Of a DNA stretch of 64,000 bases, positions 1 through 6,897 are shown piece after piece. The stretch spans positions 1-64,000 of the forward strand of contig CADCFG010000009.1 in NCBI GenBank assembly GCA_902800625.1. Reading direction: 5' to 3'. Numbering within the stretch: position 1 is the stretch's first letter; the number at the start of each line of letters is the position of its first letter. The notes beneath the pieces are model-generated. The model searched no databases, was not told the origin of the DNA, and saw nothing but the letters and a program-made list of their open reading frames with translations. The stretch comes from an uncultured Eubacteriales bacterium (GTDB lineage: Bacteria > Bacillota > Clostridia > Christensenellales > Aristaeellaceae). Made by a program: the position numbers and the translations under genes.

Positions 1-60
1 GCACTCCCAGTATACGCAAAAGGAGTTTCTCTGTCATCCCCATAGCTGTAAGCTTCTCTG

Positions 61-127
61 AACCCCACGCCTAGCGCGGGGTTTTCGTTGTACAAAAAAG
101 AGCCATCCGTTTGGATGGCCCCTTTTT
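61..127. terminator. Two adjacent hairpins ending the yhaM transcript
   Basis: Positions 61-84 can form a GC-rich hairpin (CCCC/GGGG core). Positions 94-127 form a strong A-run, GCCATCC, GTTT loop, GGATGGC, T-run structure that would act as an intrinsic terminator on either strand. It lies just beyond the stop of the leftward yhaM gene. Confidence 0.75.
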
Positions 128-182
128 GTATCTCTTTTTCTATTTCCCTCTGCCTGCTCCTTGTATTTCTATTTCCCGCCGC

Positions 183-1157
183 CTACTCCCCGTCCTCGGA
201 TTCGATGGCCTCGGCCGTCTCCTTCCGCCGGTACAGCTTGCGGTCCAGCGACCAGATGCGCTCGGTGAAGCCGCCGGGCACCGCCGCCGTCAGGGCGCGG
301 TTCATCTCGAAGATCCGGGCGTCCAGCAGGTCCAGCACGTGCAGCACCTCCGCCTCGGGGAACATGGGCGGCTTGGGGCTGCCATACTCGGGCAGGTCGT
401 GGTGGCTGAGCACCATGTGCTCCAGCATCATCAGCAGCTCCTGCCGCACGTCCAGCTCCCGCCCGCAGCGGTCCAGCTCCGCCACGCCGCGCACCAAGTG
501 GCCCACCAGCATGCCGTCGGCGGTGTAGTCGCTGACCATGCCAATCTCGTCGGCATCCATCTCGCCGATCTTGCACAGGTCGTGCAGGATCACGCCCGCC
601 GCCAGCAGCTCCGCGTCCAGCGTGGTGTAGATCTTGCAGATGGCCGAGGCCGCGCGCAGCATGGTGCTGGTGTGGTGCAGCAGGCCCGAGCGCTCCGCGT
701 GGTGCAGCTTCGAGGCCGCTGGGTAGTAGGTCAGCTTGTCGCCGCACTCCTCCAGCCGCTTCAGCACCAGCGCCTTCAGCTGGGAATCGGAGAAGGCGTC
801 CACCTTGTTCAATATGTAATCCAGCATCTGGCTCGGCGGATAGGGCGCGCAGGGCGTGAGCACGTCCATGTCGTAATCGTCGTCCTCGGTGGCCGGGCGC
901 AGCTTGTCCACGCGCAGCTGGGGCCGACCGTTGTACTCCAGCATCATGCCGCGCACGCGGATGGCCTGGGCCACGGGCGGCGGCGGGGTGAGCCCGTCCC
1001 ACATCTTGGCGTTCACTTCGCCGGAAATGTCGCACAGCGTCATGTCCAGGTACTTGCCGCCGTTGGAGCTGGTCCGCTGGGTCGCCGCGCGCACCAGCAG
1101 GAATCCGTCGAACACCTGCCCCTTGATCATCTCCGTCAGCTGCGGCTGCTGCTTCAT
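183..1157 (-). CDS. yhaM: 3'-5' exoribonuclease, YhaM family (OB fold + HD domain)
   Basis: 324 aa, usual family length. Residues about 10-90 look like an OB-fold nucleic-acid-binding domain. An HD phosphohydrolase domain follows, with His pairs at 152-153 and 161-162 and the HD doublet in the LHDLCK segment at 192-193, consistent with metal binding. YhaM proteins trim RNA (and DNA) from the 3' end in the cytoplasm. The ATG start has GAGGGGG upstream. The gene is monocistronic: a near-consensus promoter lies just upstream and a terminator hairpin follows. Family assignment is firm; the exact substrate is inferred from B. subtilis YhaM. Confidence 0.9.
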   Translation of the reverse strand: MKQQPQLTEMIKGQVFDGFLLVRAATQRTSSNGGKYLDMTLCDISGEVNAKMWDGLTPPPPVAQAIRVRGMMLEYNGRPQLRVDKLRPATEDDDYDMDVLTPCAPYPPSQMLDYILNKVDAFSDSQLKALVLKRLEECGDKLTYYPAASKLHHAERSGLLHHTSTMLRAASAICKIYTTLDAELLAAGVILHDLCKIGEMDADEIGMVSDYTADGMLVGHLVRGVAELDRCGRELDVRQELLMMLEHMVLSHHDLPEYGSPKPPMFPEAEVLHVLDLLDARIFEMNRALTAAVPGGFTERIWSLDRKLYRRKETAEAIESEDGE

Positions 1158-1193
1158 GTCATCCGCCCCCTCGTGTCAGATTATGCTGGTTTT

Positions 1194-1222
1194 ATTGTAG
1201 ACGCTCGGCGCGGGGCTGTCAA
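1194..1222 (-). promoter_or_regulatory. Sigma-A-type promoter of yhaM
   Basis: On the minus strand TTGACA (1222-1217) is followed after exactly 17 bp by TACAAT (1199-1194), about 37 bp before the yhaM ATG. Confidence 0.75.
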
Positions 1223-1242
1223 TATGAAATTCTGATTTTGCC

Positions 1243-1271
1243 TTGCTTCCAACGCCGAAGTGATTTATAAT
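1243..1271 (+). promoter_or_regulatory. Sigma-A-type promoter of the 1305 gene
   Basis: TTGCTT (1243-1248), 17-bp spacer, TATAAT (1266-1271), 34 bp before the start codon and divergent from the yhaM promoter only 21 bp away. Confidence 0.7.
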
Positions 1272-1304
1272 ACCTATAATAACACATCCTGTTCGGAGGC
1301 CCCT

Positions 1305-1994
1305 ATGCCCGACACGAAATTTTCCCTGCCCGCGCTGCGGGAGCACATACGCAGATACTTCTGGATCTACCTGGTCGGCATCGCCGTCTGCCTGATCGGC
1401 ACCAGCGTGCTCTGGACCACCACCGAGCCCCGCGCCGCCATCGACGAGACGGTACTGGTGTTCCTGGCGGACGGCTACGCCAACCCGGCGCCGCTGGCCC
1501 CCATCGCCAAGGACATGCTGGAGGAGACCCAGCCCTTCGACGCGAAGCTGAAGGAGGTGGACTTCCAGCACCTGATGTACCAGGAGGACGACTACACCAG
1601 CACCATGGTGCTGCTCACCCGCCTGGCCGTGGGCGAGGGCGACGCCTTCCTGGCCTGCCAGGCGGTGATGGACTCGCTGGTGCAGTCGGAGGCGCTGGTA
1701 GACCTGACGGAATATGTAGAGGCCGGCTGGCTGGCGGAGTACGGCCTGGAGCCCTACATCGCCGAGTATTCGGACGAGGAGAGCGGCGAGAGCTATAAGC
1801 TGATGGCCGGGCTGAGGCTGGACAGCGTGACGGCGCTCAAGGAATCGGGCGCGTTCCTCAACGACGGGGCGTATCTGTGCGTCACCATGAACGGCGGCAA
1901 CATCGAAACCACGATGAAGGCGCTGGAAGTCATGATGCGGGACTTGACGGAGGGCAAATATGCACAGCCAGAAAATACAGAACCGGCAGCCTAA
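1305..1994 (+). CDS. Membrane-anchored protein, weakly solute-binding-protein-like
   Basis: 229 aa. The start is the ATG at 1305, with GGAGG at about 1295; an upstream in-frame ATG has no ribosome binding site. One transmembrane segment lies at about residues 19-37, so the rest is probably extracytoplasmic. The outer part (FLADGY, then a long alpha/beta stretch with AVMDSLVQSEALVDLTEYV) is vaguely reminiscent of degenerate extracellular solute-binding proteins, but no family can be named with confidence. It overlaps the next gene by 35 bp, so the two are probably co-translated. Function unknown. Confidence 0.8.
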   Translation: MPDTKFSLPALREHIRRYFWIYLVGIAVCLIGTSVLWTTTEPRAAIDETVLVFLADGYANPAPLAPIAKDMLEETQPFDAKLKEVDFQHLMYQEDDYTSTMVLLTRLAVGEGDAFLACQAVMDSLVQSEALVDLTEYVEAGWLAEYGLEPYIAEYSDEESGESYKLMAGLRLDSVTALKESGAFLNDGAYLCVTMNGGNIETTMKALEVMMRDLTEGKYAQPENTEPAA

Positions 1995-2451
1995 GGGGCT
2001 GCAGGGCGTGGGCCTGGTGGTGCTGATCGCACTGGCCGCCATCGCGGGCTCGGCGTTCTTCACGCGGCTGCAGCCCCGGCTGGGCGCGACGGCCTCGCTG
2101 TTGTTCATACTCTACGGCTGCGCCATCGCCTGGTTCCTGCTGAATTGGTACGCCATGAGCTTCATCTACACCTCCACCGACGACGTGCTACGCGTGTGCC
2201 GGTCCTACGGCAAGCGGGAGCGGTTCATGGTGGACGTGTGGCTAAACCAGGTGGTGGCCTACGGCACGCCGGAGGAGGTCAAGCAGCGCTGCCCGGACGC
2301 CGGCGTGGCCCAGGCCACCCGCGCCCAGTGCGAATTGGAGCCCCTGGCCCTGGCCTACCGGCAGGAGGGCAAGACGCGCATCCTGGTCATCCAGCCGGAT
2401 GAGGACATGCGAAAGCACCTGATCGGGGCGATCAAGGGGAATATGAAATGA
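1960..2451 (+). CDS. Small two-helix membrane protein of unknown function
   Basis: 163 aa, starting inside the end of the preceding gene (35-bp overlap in another frame). Two hydrophobic segments (about residues 17-36 and 44-64) form a hairpin anchor. A cytoplasmic-looking tail of about 95 residues follows, with a PEEV and a QPDEDMRKHL segment. No catalytic motif is recognised. The tight overlap suggests that it functions together with the upstream anchored protein. The downstream DNA is repeat-rich and gene-free. Confidence 0.75.
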   Translation: MHSQKIQNRQPKGLQGVGLVVLIALAAIAGSAFFTRLQPRLGATASLLFILYGCAIAWFLLNWYAMSFIYTSTDDVLRVCRSYGKRERFMVDVWLNQVVAYGTPEEVKQRCPDAGVAQATRAQCELEPLALAYRQEGKTRILVIQPDEDMRKHLIGAIKGNMK

Positions 2452-3104
2452 TGCGCGGCGGCCAATTGGCCGCCGTTTCCCGTGGGAGGCACGGATCGGT
2501 ACCACGCTGCCCAAAGCCTCCCCACCGCAGTGGGGAGGTGGCGCGAAGCGCCGGTGGGGCACCCCCGTTCAAAACTGTCACACTCCTCGCTGTTCCCCAA
2601 TCGCTGGGCGGCCTGCCGAGTCGTGAATTGAAGCGAGCAGCTCGGCGCGTGGTGCCGAACGCGAAGCTTCACTGAACAGCGAGCGCAAGCCGCCAAAAAG
2701 AGCCGTTCCTCGGTTCCTCTTCAGAAACAGATTCGGAAAGAGAACCGTGGAACGGTAATTTGCGCAGCGGATTCCCCGCACAAGTGAGCCCACGGCCTCA
2801 CAATGTTCGCGGAGAGCAAATCTCTCGTTTGCCGCGTCGCTCAATAGTGCCGGAGAATTCCGCTGCCCATTGATCGGGGATCAGCGAGGATCGGGATTAC
2901 ACAATATATGAAGAGGCGGTGCTGCGCCGCCCAATAGCCTCCCCCACACCCATCCGGCCAGCCCGTTCCACTCCACGGCCAGCCAGCCGCCATTGACCGC
3001 GCCGGTTGTGGGGAGACATTCGCCTCGCCTGGCCAGGCCCAGCGGCGCAGCGTTGGCATCCGGCGCGCACCGCACAAAGGCATTTCGCGCCAGGCACACC
3101 GCGG
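2452..3104. other. Gene-free interval with repeats
   Basis: No convincing gene. It holds a GGTGGGGCAC/GCGCTTCGCGCC-type hairpin segment (about 2525-2565), copy A of the three-hairpin element in minus orientation (2607-2895), and then about 200 bp of unremarkable GC-rich DNA. The small open frames here are frames of the repeats. Confidence 0.7.
2607..2895 (-). repeat. Three-hairpin mosaic element, copy A
   Basis: Read on the minus strand. Conserved entry CCCGATCCTCGCTGATCCC (2895-2877). Hairpin 1 (2866-2764; stem GCAGCGGAATTC... / ...GAATCCGCTGC, with an inner GTGAG/CTCAC hairpin). Middle hairpin (2763-2695; CCGTTCC.CGGTT pairing with AACCG.GGAACGG). Hairpin 2 (2694-2607; GGCGGC ends). It is followed by GGGGAACAGCGAG. 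Collinear with copies at 14100-14376 and 29858-30146. Confidence 0.85.
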
Positions 3105-3419
3105 TCACTCGTCCCCGCCTCCGAAGAAGCCCGCCGCGCGCAGGCCCTCGGCGCACATGTCCACAATGTCCTCCAGGCAGCCGCCCGCCGCCACGCAGTC
3201 ACCAATCAACGCGCCCACATCCTTGACCGTCAGCTCCGGCTGTTCCTCCACCAGGCCCGCCCAGAGCAGGAATCGCGTGGCGCTGAACTGCCGGTCCATC
3301 AGCCGGTCCAGCGGCATGCCCGCCCGATCCTCCAGCGCGCACAGGCTGTTCACCGTGTAGCGCAGCTTCAGCGGCCTGCCCGCGATCTCCACCGTCTTCA
3401 TCCGATTGTTGTCATCCAT
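3105..3419 (-). CDS. Orphan phage tail-assembly-chaperone-like protein
   Basis: 104 aa. It resembles the small Firmicutes phage tail chaperone (TAC) type: an N-terminal strand segment (KTVEIAGRPLKLRYTVNSLCALE), a helical middle (MPLDRLMDRQFSATRFLLWAGLVEEQPELTVKDVG) and a C-terminal helix ending in a GG-rich tail. The similarity is by overall pattern, so this is a family guess. AGGAGG precedes the ATG. No other phage genes are nearby. It is divergent from a LexA/CI-like repressor whose predicted operators overlap its promoter region, suggesting repressor control. It may be a domesticated remnant or an unrelated small protein. Confidence 0.6.
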   Translation of the reverse strand: MDDNNRMKTVEIAGRPLKLRYTVNSLCALEDRAGMPLDRLMDRQFSATRFLLWAGLVEEQPELTVKDVGALIGDCVAAGGCLEDIVDMCAEGLRAAGFFGGGDE

Positions 3420-3487
3420 GTCTCTTCCTCCTTTTTTCGCGGATTATCCGCAAACGGGTATTCTATAGGCGGCTTGAGCCAATATCC

Positions 3488-3587
3488 AACCGCCCTCGGT
3501 TAACCCGGATTATATACCGTTTCCGGTTATTTCTGTCTCTCGCCACACAAATTTAAAACCGTGTTCGGTTAGAAACCGTTGTCGGAC
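3488..3587. promoter_or_regulatory. Four operator-like inverted repeats (AACCG-N4-CGGTT)
   Basis: Sites at 3488-3501 and 3557-3570 are perfect AACCG-N4-CGGTT. Those at 3515-3528 (TACCG-N4-CGGTT) and 3574-3587 (AACCG-N4-CGGAC) each depart by one or two bases. Site 2 abuts a leftward TATAAT (3514-3509) and site 4 overlaps the -35 of the rightward repressor promoter. This suits autoregulation plus control of the divergent gene by the repressor at 3632. Confidence 0.75.
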
Positions 3588-3608
3588 AGGGGTTGCGCAT
3601 GCTATAAT
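3579..3608 (+). promoter_or_regulatory. Promoter of the repressor gene
   Basis: TTGTCG (3579-3584), 18-bp spacer, TATAAT (3603-3608), 24 bp before the ATG. The -35 lies within operator site 4. Confidence 0.65.
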
Positions 3609-3631
3609 AGTTGGCATAAGGGGGTGTCGAC

Positions 3632-4291
3632 ATGAAGCTGGGCGCAAAGCTGGCCCGTCTCAAGGCGGAAAACGGCCTGACCACGGAGGCGCTGTCGCAG
3701 AAGTCCGGGGTGCCACGGGGCACGCTGAACAAGCTGCTGAACGGCGAGACCCGCAACCCCACCGTGGCCACGCTGGCGGCGCTGGCGGAGGCGCTGGGCT
3801 GCCCGCTGGCGGAGCTGTGCCAGACGACCGAATCCGCCGCGCCGGTAGCCGCCATCCCCGGCGTGTACAAATTCGGCGAGGGCCTGCGCAACGCGGACAG
3901 CGTGCTGCCAGTGGTGCGCAAAAAGGTGCCGCTGCTGGGGGCCATCGCTGCGGGCAAGCCCATCTACGCCGAGGAAGCCCTGGACGCTGCCGACTGCGAC
4001 ACCGCCATGCACTGCGACTTCGCGCTGCGGGTGAAGGGCGACAGCATGATCGGCGCGCGCATCCGCGACGGCGACATTGTGTTCATCCGCACCCAGGAGG
4101 ATGTGGACGACGGGCAGATCGCCGCCGTGATCGTGGAGGACGAGGCCACGCTGAAGCGGGTCTACCACATCAAGAACGGGCTGCAGCTGCTGTCCGAGAA
4201 CCCCAACTACCCGCCCATGGTATTCACGCTGGAGGAGTACGCCAGCATCCGCATCCTGGGCCGCGCCGTCGGCTTCACCAGCCGGCTTTGA
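3632..4291 (+). CDS. LexA/CI-like repressor (XRE HTH + S24 autoprotease)
   Basis: 219 aa. The N-terminal HTH (about residues 5-60) has SQKSGVPRGTLNKLLNGETRNP as the recognition region. The C-terminal S24 peptidase fold (about 98-215) has the predicted autocleavage Ala107-Gly108, Ser138 in GDSMIG and Lys175 in EATLKRV as the Ser/Lys dyad. Such proteins are dimeric DNA-binding repressors that self-cleave when RecA is activated. The start is ATG with GGGGG upstream. Four matching operators lie just upstream and the ybaK-like gene follows after 12 bp. It is probably of phage or mobile-element ancestry, since the divergent neighbour resembles a tail chaperone. It is not canonical LexA. Confidence 0.88.
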   Translation: MKLGAKLARLKAENGLTTEALSQKSGVPRGTLNKLLNGETRNPTVATLAALAEALGCPLAELCQTTESAAPVAAIPGVYKFGEGLRNADSVLPVVRKKVPLLGAIAAGKPIYAEEALDAADCDTAMHCDFALRVKGDSMIGARIRDGDIVFIRTQEDVDDGQIAAVIVEDEATLKRVYHIKNGLQLLSENPNYPPMVFTLEEYASIRILGRAVGFTSRL

Positions 4292-4303
4292 GGAGGAATC
4301 ATC

Positions 4304-4783
4304 ATGTCCATTGCACGCGTTCGCGAATACCTGAAGGGCTTTGGTCTGGACGGAAGCATCCTTGAATTCGAGACCTCCAGCGCCACCGTGGAGCTGGCCG
4401 CCCAGTCCGCCGGCGTCATCCCGGCCCGAATCGCCAAGTCGCTCAGCTTCATGCTGCCGGACGGGCCGATCCTGGTGGTGGCCGCCGGGGACGCCAAGGT
4501 GGACAACCCCCGCTTCAAGGCCCGGTTCCACGCCAAGGCGAAGATGCTGTCCTTCGACGAGTGCGCGGAGTTGATCGGCCACGGCGTGGGCGGCGTGTGT
4601 CCCTTCGCGCTGAACGAGGGCGTGAAGGTCTACCTGGACGTGTCCCTGAAGCGCTTCGAGACGGTGTTCCCCGCCTGCGGCAGCGCCAACAGCGCCATCG
4701 AGCTGACCCCCGACCGCCTCGCCGACGTCGCCCAGAACTTCACCGACTGGGTGGACGTGTGCAAGGCCTGGCGGGAGGAATGA
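4304..4783 (+). CDS. YbaK/EbsC-family aminoacyl-tRNA deacylase
   Basis: 159 aa, single-domain YbaK/prolyl-tRNA-editing fold. It has the family features: an early STAxxAA-like segment, IAKSLSFMLPDGPILVVAAGD, a Lys-rich loop, GGVCPFAL and a late VFPACGSANSAIEL segment. Such proteins hydrolyse mischarged tRNAs, typically Cys-tRNA(Pro), in the cytoplasm. The start follows AGGAGG by 7 bp and lies 12 bp behind the repressor, so it is probably in the same transcript, which is an odd pairing. Substrate not determinable here. Confidence 0.88.
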   Translation: MSIARVREYLKGFGLDGSILEFETSSATVELAAQSAGVIPARIAKSLSFMLPDGPILVVAAGDAKVDNPRFKARFHAKAKMLSFDECAELIGHGVGGVCPFALNEGVKVYLDVSLKRFETVFPACGSANSAIELTPDRLADVAQNFTDWVDVCKAWREE

Positions 4784-4994
4784 GCCGGGGCTGGCGCCCA
4801 GAGTCCTCCCTTTCATCGACAGACGAGCGTAGAATACATTAGACTGATTCAGCCAGTAGGGGCGGCTCAATGCCGCCCCTACATCTATTCCCGCCGAAAA
4901 AGTGCGTTCCCCGTTCCCCTTTCCAAAGCTGTTTCCAGAGGGGAACCGGGGAAACATCTCTCTTCGCCACATATTTTGATTTTATGAATATATG
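4784..4994. repeat. Intergenic repeats: GGGGCGGC hairpin and partial three-hairpin element
   Basis: A GTAGGGGCGGC...GCCGCCCCTAC hairpin at about 4856-4883 is followed by a fragment (about 4891-4955) matching the middle hairpin of the three-hairpin element (GCCG-A-run, GTTCCCCGTTCCC, GCTGTTTCC, GGAACCGGGGAA). No gene seen. Confidence 0.65.
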
Positions 4995-5023
4995 TTGACA
5001 AAGTATTTCAGTGATGGTATAAT
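4995..5023 (+). promoter_or_regulatory. Perfect consensus sigma-A promoter
   Basis: TTGACA (4995-5000), 17-bp spacer, TATAAT (5018-5023), driving the secreted lysozyme-like gene at 5081. It is the only exact consensus promoter noticed in the window and suggests high constitutive expression. Confidence 0.85.
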
Positions 5024-5080
5024 TATTACAGTTTTATGACAACCACCCCTGAAAATACGCGACTTTGGAGTGCAAACACC

Positions 5081-6274
5081 ATGAATACAATGCGAAAACC
5101 GCTTCTGCTGCTGATCCTGCTCCTGGCCCTGCTGGCGACGACGCTGCCCGCCCAGGCCGAGAGTTTCCAGGCCGTGGTGGCGGTGGATTCCATGAAGGTC
5201 TATTCCCAGAAGGCTCCCTACCCCTGCCTGGGCGAGCTGCCCCGTGGCACGGAAGTGACCGTGAAGGACTATAACGGTGCCGTGGCGCTGATCAGCGTGG
5301 GCGGCAAGAGCGGCCTGGCCCAGGTCAGCGACATGACCCTGGCCAGCCAGAGCACCCCGGCGCAGACCGAAACCCCTTCCCGCACCATGACCACCAACCG
5401 CGACACCCGCCTCTACAAGAAGGCGAAGAAGTCCTCGAAGTACGCCAAGGTCTCCGCGGGCGCCAGCGTGGAGGTGCTGGCCGTGAAAGACCAGTGCGCC
5501 AAGGTCAGCTATAACGGCAAAGTTGGCTACATGGTCTACAGCCACCTGGGCGACCCCGGCAGCACGCCGACCGCCGAGCCCATCGATACCGCTGCGGACG
5601 ACATCCCGGTGCAGACCGGCAGCGCTCCCGTGGCCGCCAAGACGCTCACCCGCGTCTATGCCAGCGCAAGCATGACCGGAGAAAGCATCGCCGTGAACAA
5701 GGGCAGCAAGATGACCCTGCTGGCCATCCGCGGCGACGTGGCCATGGTGGAGAAGAACGGCGCCATCGGCTATATGTCCCTCTCCGACCTGGAGCACAGC
5801 ACCGCCCAGACCGCTTCCGCCGGCAAGGGCAACCCCTTCCCCGCAGACAGCAACGAGCACGCCATCTATGCCTTCATGGTGGGTGAAATGGGCTACAACC
5901 GCGCCGCGGCCATGGGCGTGGTGGCCAACATCAAGTTTGAGTCCGGCTATCGCCCGGTGTGCAATGGCGACGGCGGCACCAGCTACGGCATCTGCCAGTG
6001 GCACGCGGGCCGCAAAAGCAACCTGATCAACTACTGCACCGAGAACGGCCTGGATTACACCACGCTGGAGGCCCAGCTGAAGTTCTTCAAGTACGAGATC
6101 ACCACCCGCTACAGCGGCGTGCACGCCTACCTGAAGGGCGTGGAGAACTCCGCCGACGGCGCCTATGACGCGGGCTACTACTTCTGCTTCAACTACGAGG
6201 CCCCCGCCGCCCGCACCAGCCAGTCCACCAAGCGCGGCAACTACGCCAAGGACACGCTGTGGCCGATGAAGTGA
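5081..6274 (+). CDS. Secreted SH3-repeat protein with phage-tail-type lysozyme domain
   Basis: 397 aa. The start is chosen at 5081 (GGAG 10 bp upstream) because an upstream in-frame start would put extra residues before the signal peptide. A signal peptide (LLLLILLLALLATTLPAQA) is followed by three bacterial SH3-like repeats (about residues 30-80, 105-155 and 180-235). A C-terminal phage-tail lysozyme-like domain (about 265-397) contains the GVVANIKFESGYRP segment with a candidate catalytic Glu, and SYGICQWH. It probably binds and hydrolyses peptidoglycan outside the cell. It is transcribed alone from a consensus promoter and ends at a strong terminator. Confidence 0.85.
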   Translation: MNTMRKPLLLLILLLALLATTLPAQAESFQAVVAVDSMKVYSQKAPYPCLGELPRGTEVTVKDYNGAVALISVGGKSGLAQVSDMTLASQSTPAQTETPSRTMTTNRDTRLYKKAKKSSKYAKVSAGASVEVLAVKDQCAKVSYNGKVGYMVYSHLGDPGSTPTAEPIDTAADDIPVQTGSAPVAAKTLTRVYASASMTGESIAVNKGSKMTLLAIRGDVAMVEKNGAIGYMSLSDLEHSTAQTASAGKGNPFPADSNEHAIYAFMVGEMGYNRAAAMGVVANIKFESGYRPVCNGDGGTSYGICQWHAGRKSNLINYCTENGLDYTTLEAQLKFFKYEITTRYSGVHAYLKGVENSADGAYDAGYYFCFNYEAPAARTSQSTKRGNYAKDTLWPMK

Positions 6275-6335
6275 GCCGCGAGTTCCCCAACCAGCTTCCC
6301 TTGGAAGGGGAGCCGACGGAGCCTTGCGCACGCAG

Positions 6336-6367
6336 AACGCCCCCGATCGTTTGGATCGGGGGCGTTT
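6336..6367. terminator. Bidirectional terminator
   Basis: AACGCCCCCGATC, GTTT loop, GGATCGGGGGCGTTT. It is shared by the rightward lysozyme-like gene and the leftward 6378 gene. Confidence 0.85.
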
Positions 6368-6377
6368 CATATATCCT

Positions 6378-6896
6378 CTATTCCTCAATCGTAAACTGCC
6401 AGGCGCAGTTGCAGCTTTCGTCGGTGACGTGGGGATAGCAGCTGACCCGCTCGCAGCGGATGCGGTCATCGATGGCCCGGGCGAACTCGCCGAACTCCAC
6501 CTCGCCCACCTGCTCGCAGGGGTGCAGCGGCATGCCCTTGCGGGCGCGGGTGTCCTGCACGCGACAGTACACCGTGCGGAACACCACTGCCCTCTCGCCC
6601 TCCCAGGCAAACTCGTGCCGGTTGTGGTGGGCATTGAAGCGCAGGTCCATGGCCCGGGTCAGGCCCTCCAGGCCGGGATGCTCCGACAGGCACAGGAATT
6701 GCTTGAGCCTGCGCGCTTCGATGGCGGTGTACACCTTCCATACGTCCACATCGTGGCGCATGGCGGCATCCATGCCCTGTTCCCTCTCCACGGACTGGAA
6801 CCAGAGCCCGTCCAGGGCCAGCCAGTTTTTCGAGTACACGTTCACCAGGTCCATCAGCTGTTCCCGGCTCAGATGCTCCAGATGCTCATTGCCCAT
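6378..6896 (-). CDS. DUF6125-like cytosolic protein
   Basis: 172 aa. The N-terminal LSREQLMDLVNVYSKNWLALDGLWFQSVE segment, followed by a helical region and a Cys-containing C-terminus (RTVYCRVQD, LHPCEQ, RCERVSCYP, CNCAWQF), is the pattern I associate with DUF6125, which is related to L-2-amino-thiazoline-4-carboxylate hydrolase-type proteins. The name is from memory of the pattern. The conserved cysteines suggest metal binding or redox chemistry. It starts 1 bp after the stop of the GH127 gene, so the two form an operon. Confidence 0.7.
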   Translation of the reverse strand: MGNEHLEHLSREQLMDLVNVYSKNWLALDGLWFQSVEREQGMDAAMRHDVDVWKVYTAIEARRLKQFLCLSEHPGLEGLTRAMDLRFNAHHNRHEFAWEGERAVVFRTVYCRVQDTRARKGMPLHPCEQVGEVEFGEFARAIDDRIRCERVSCYPHVTDESCNCAWQFTIEE

Positions 6897-6897
6897 G

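Noticed and set aside
3105..4291. A prophage
   Set aside because: Only one tail-chaperone-like gene and a repressor; no integrase, terminase, capsid or lysis genes, and the flanks are housekeeping genes.
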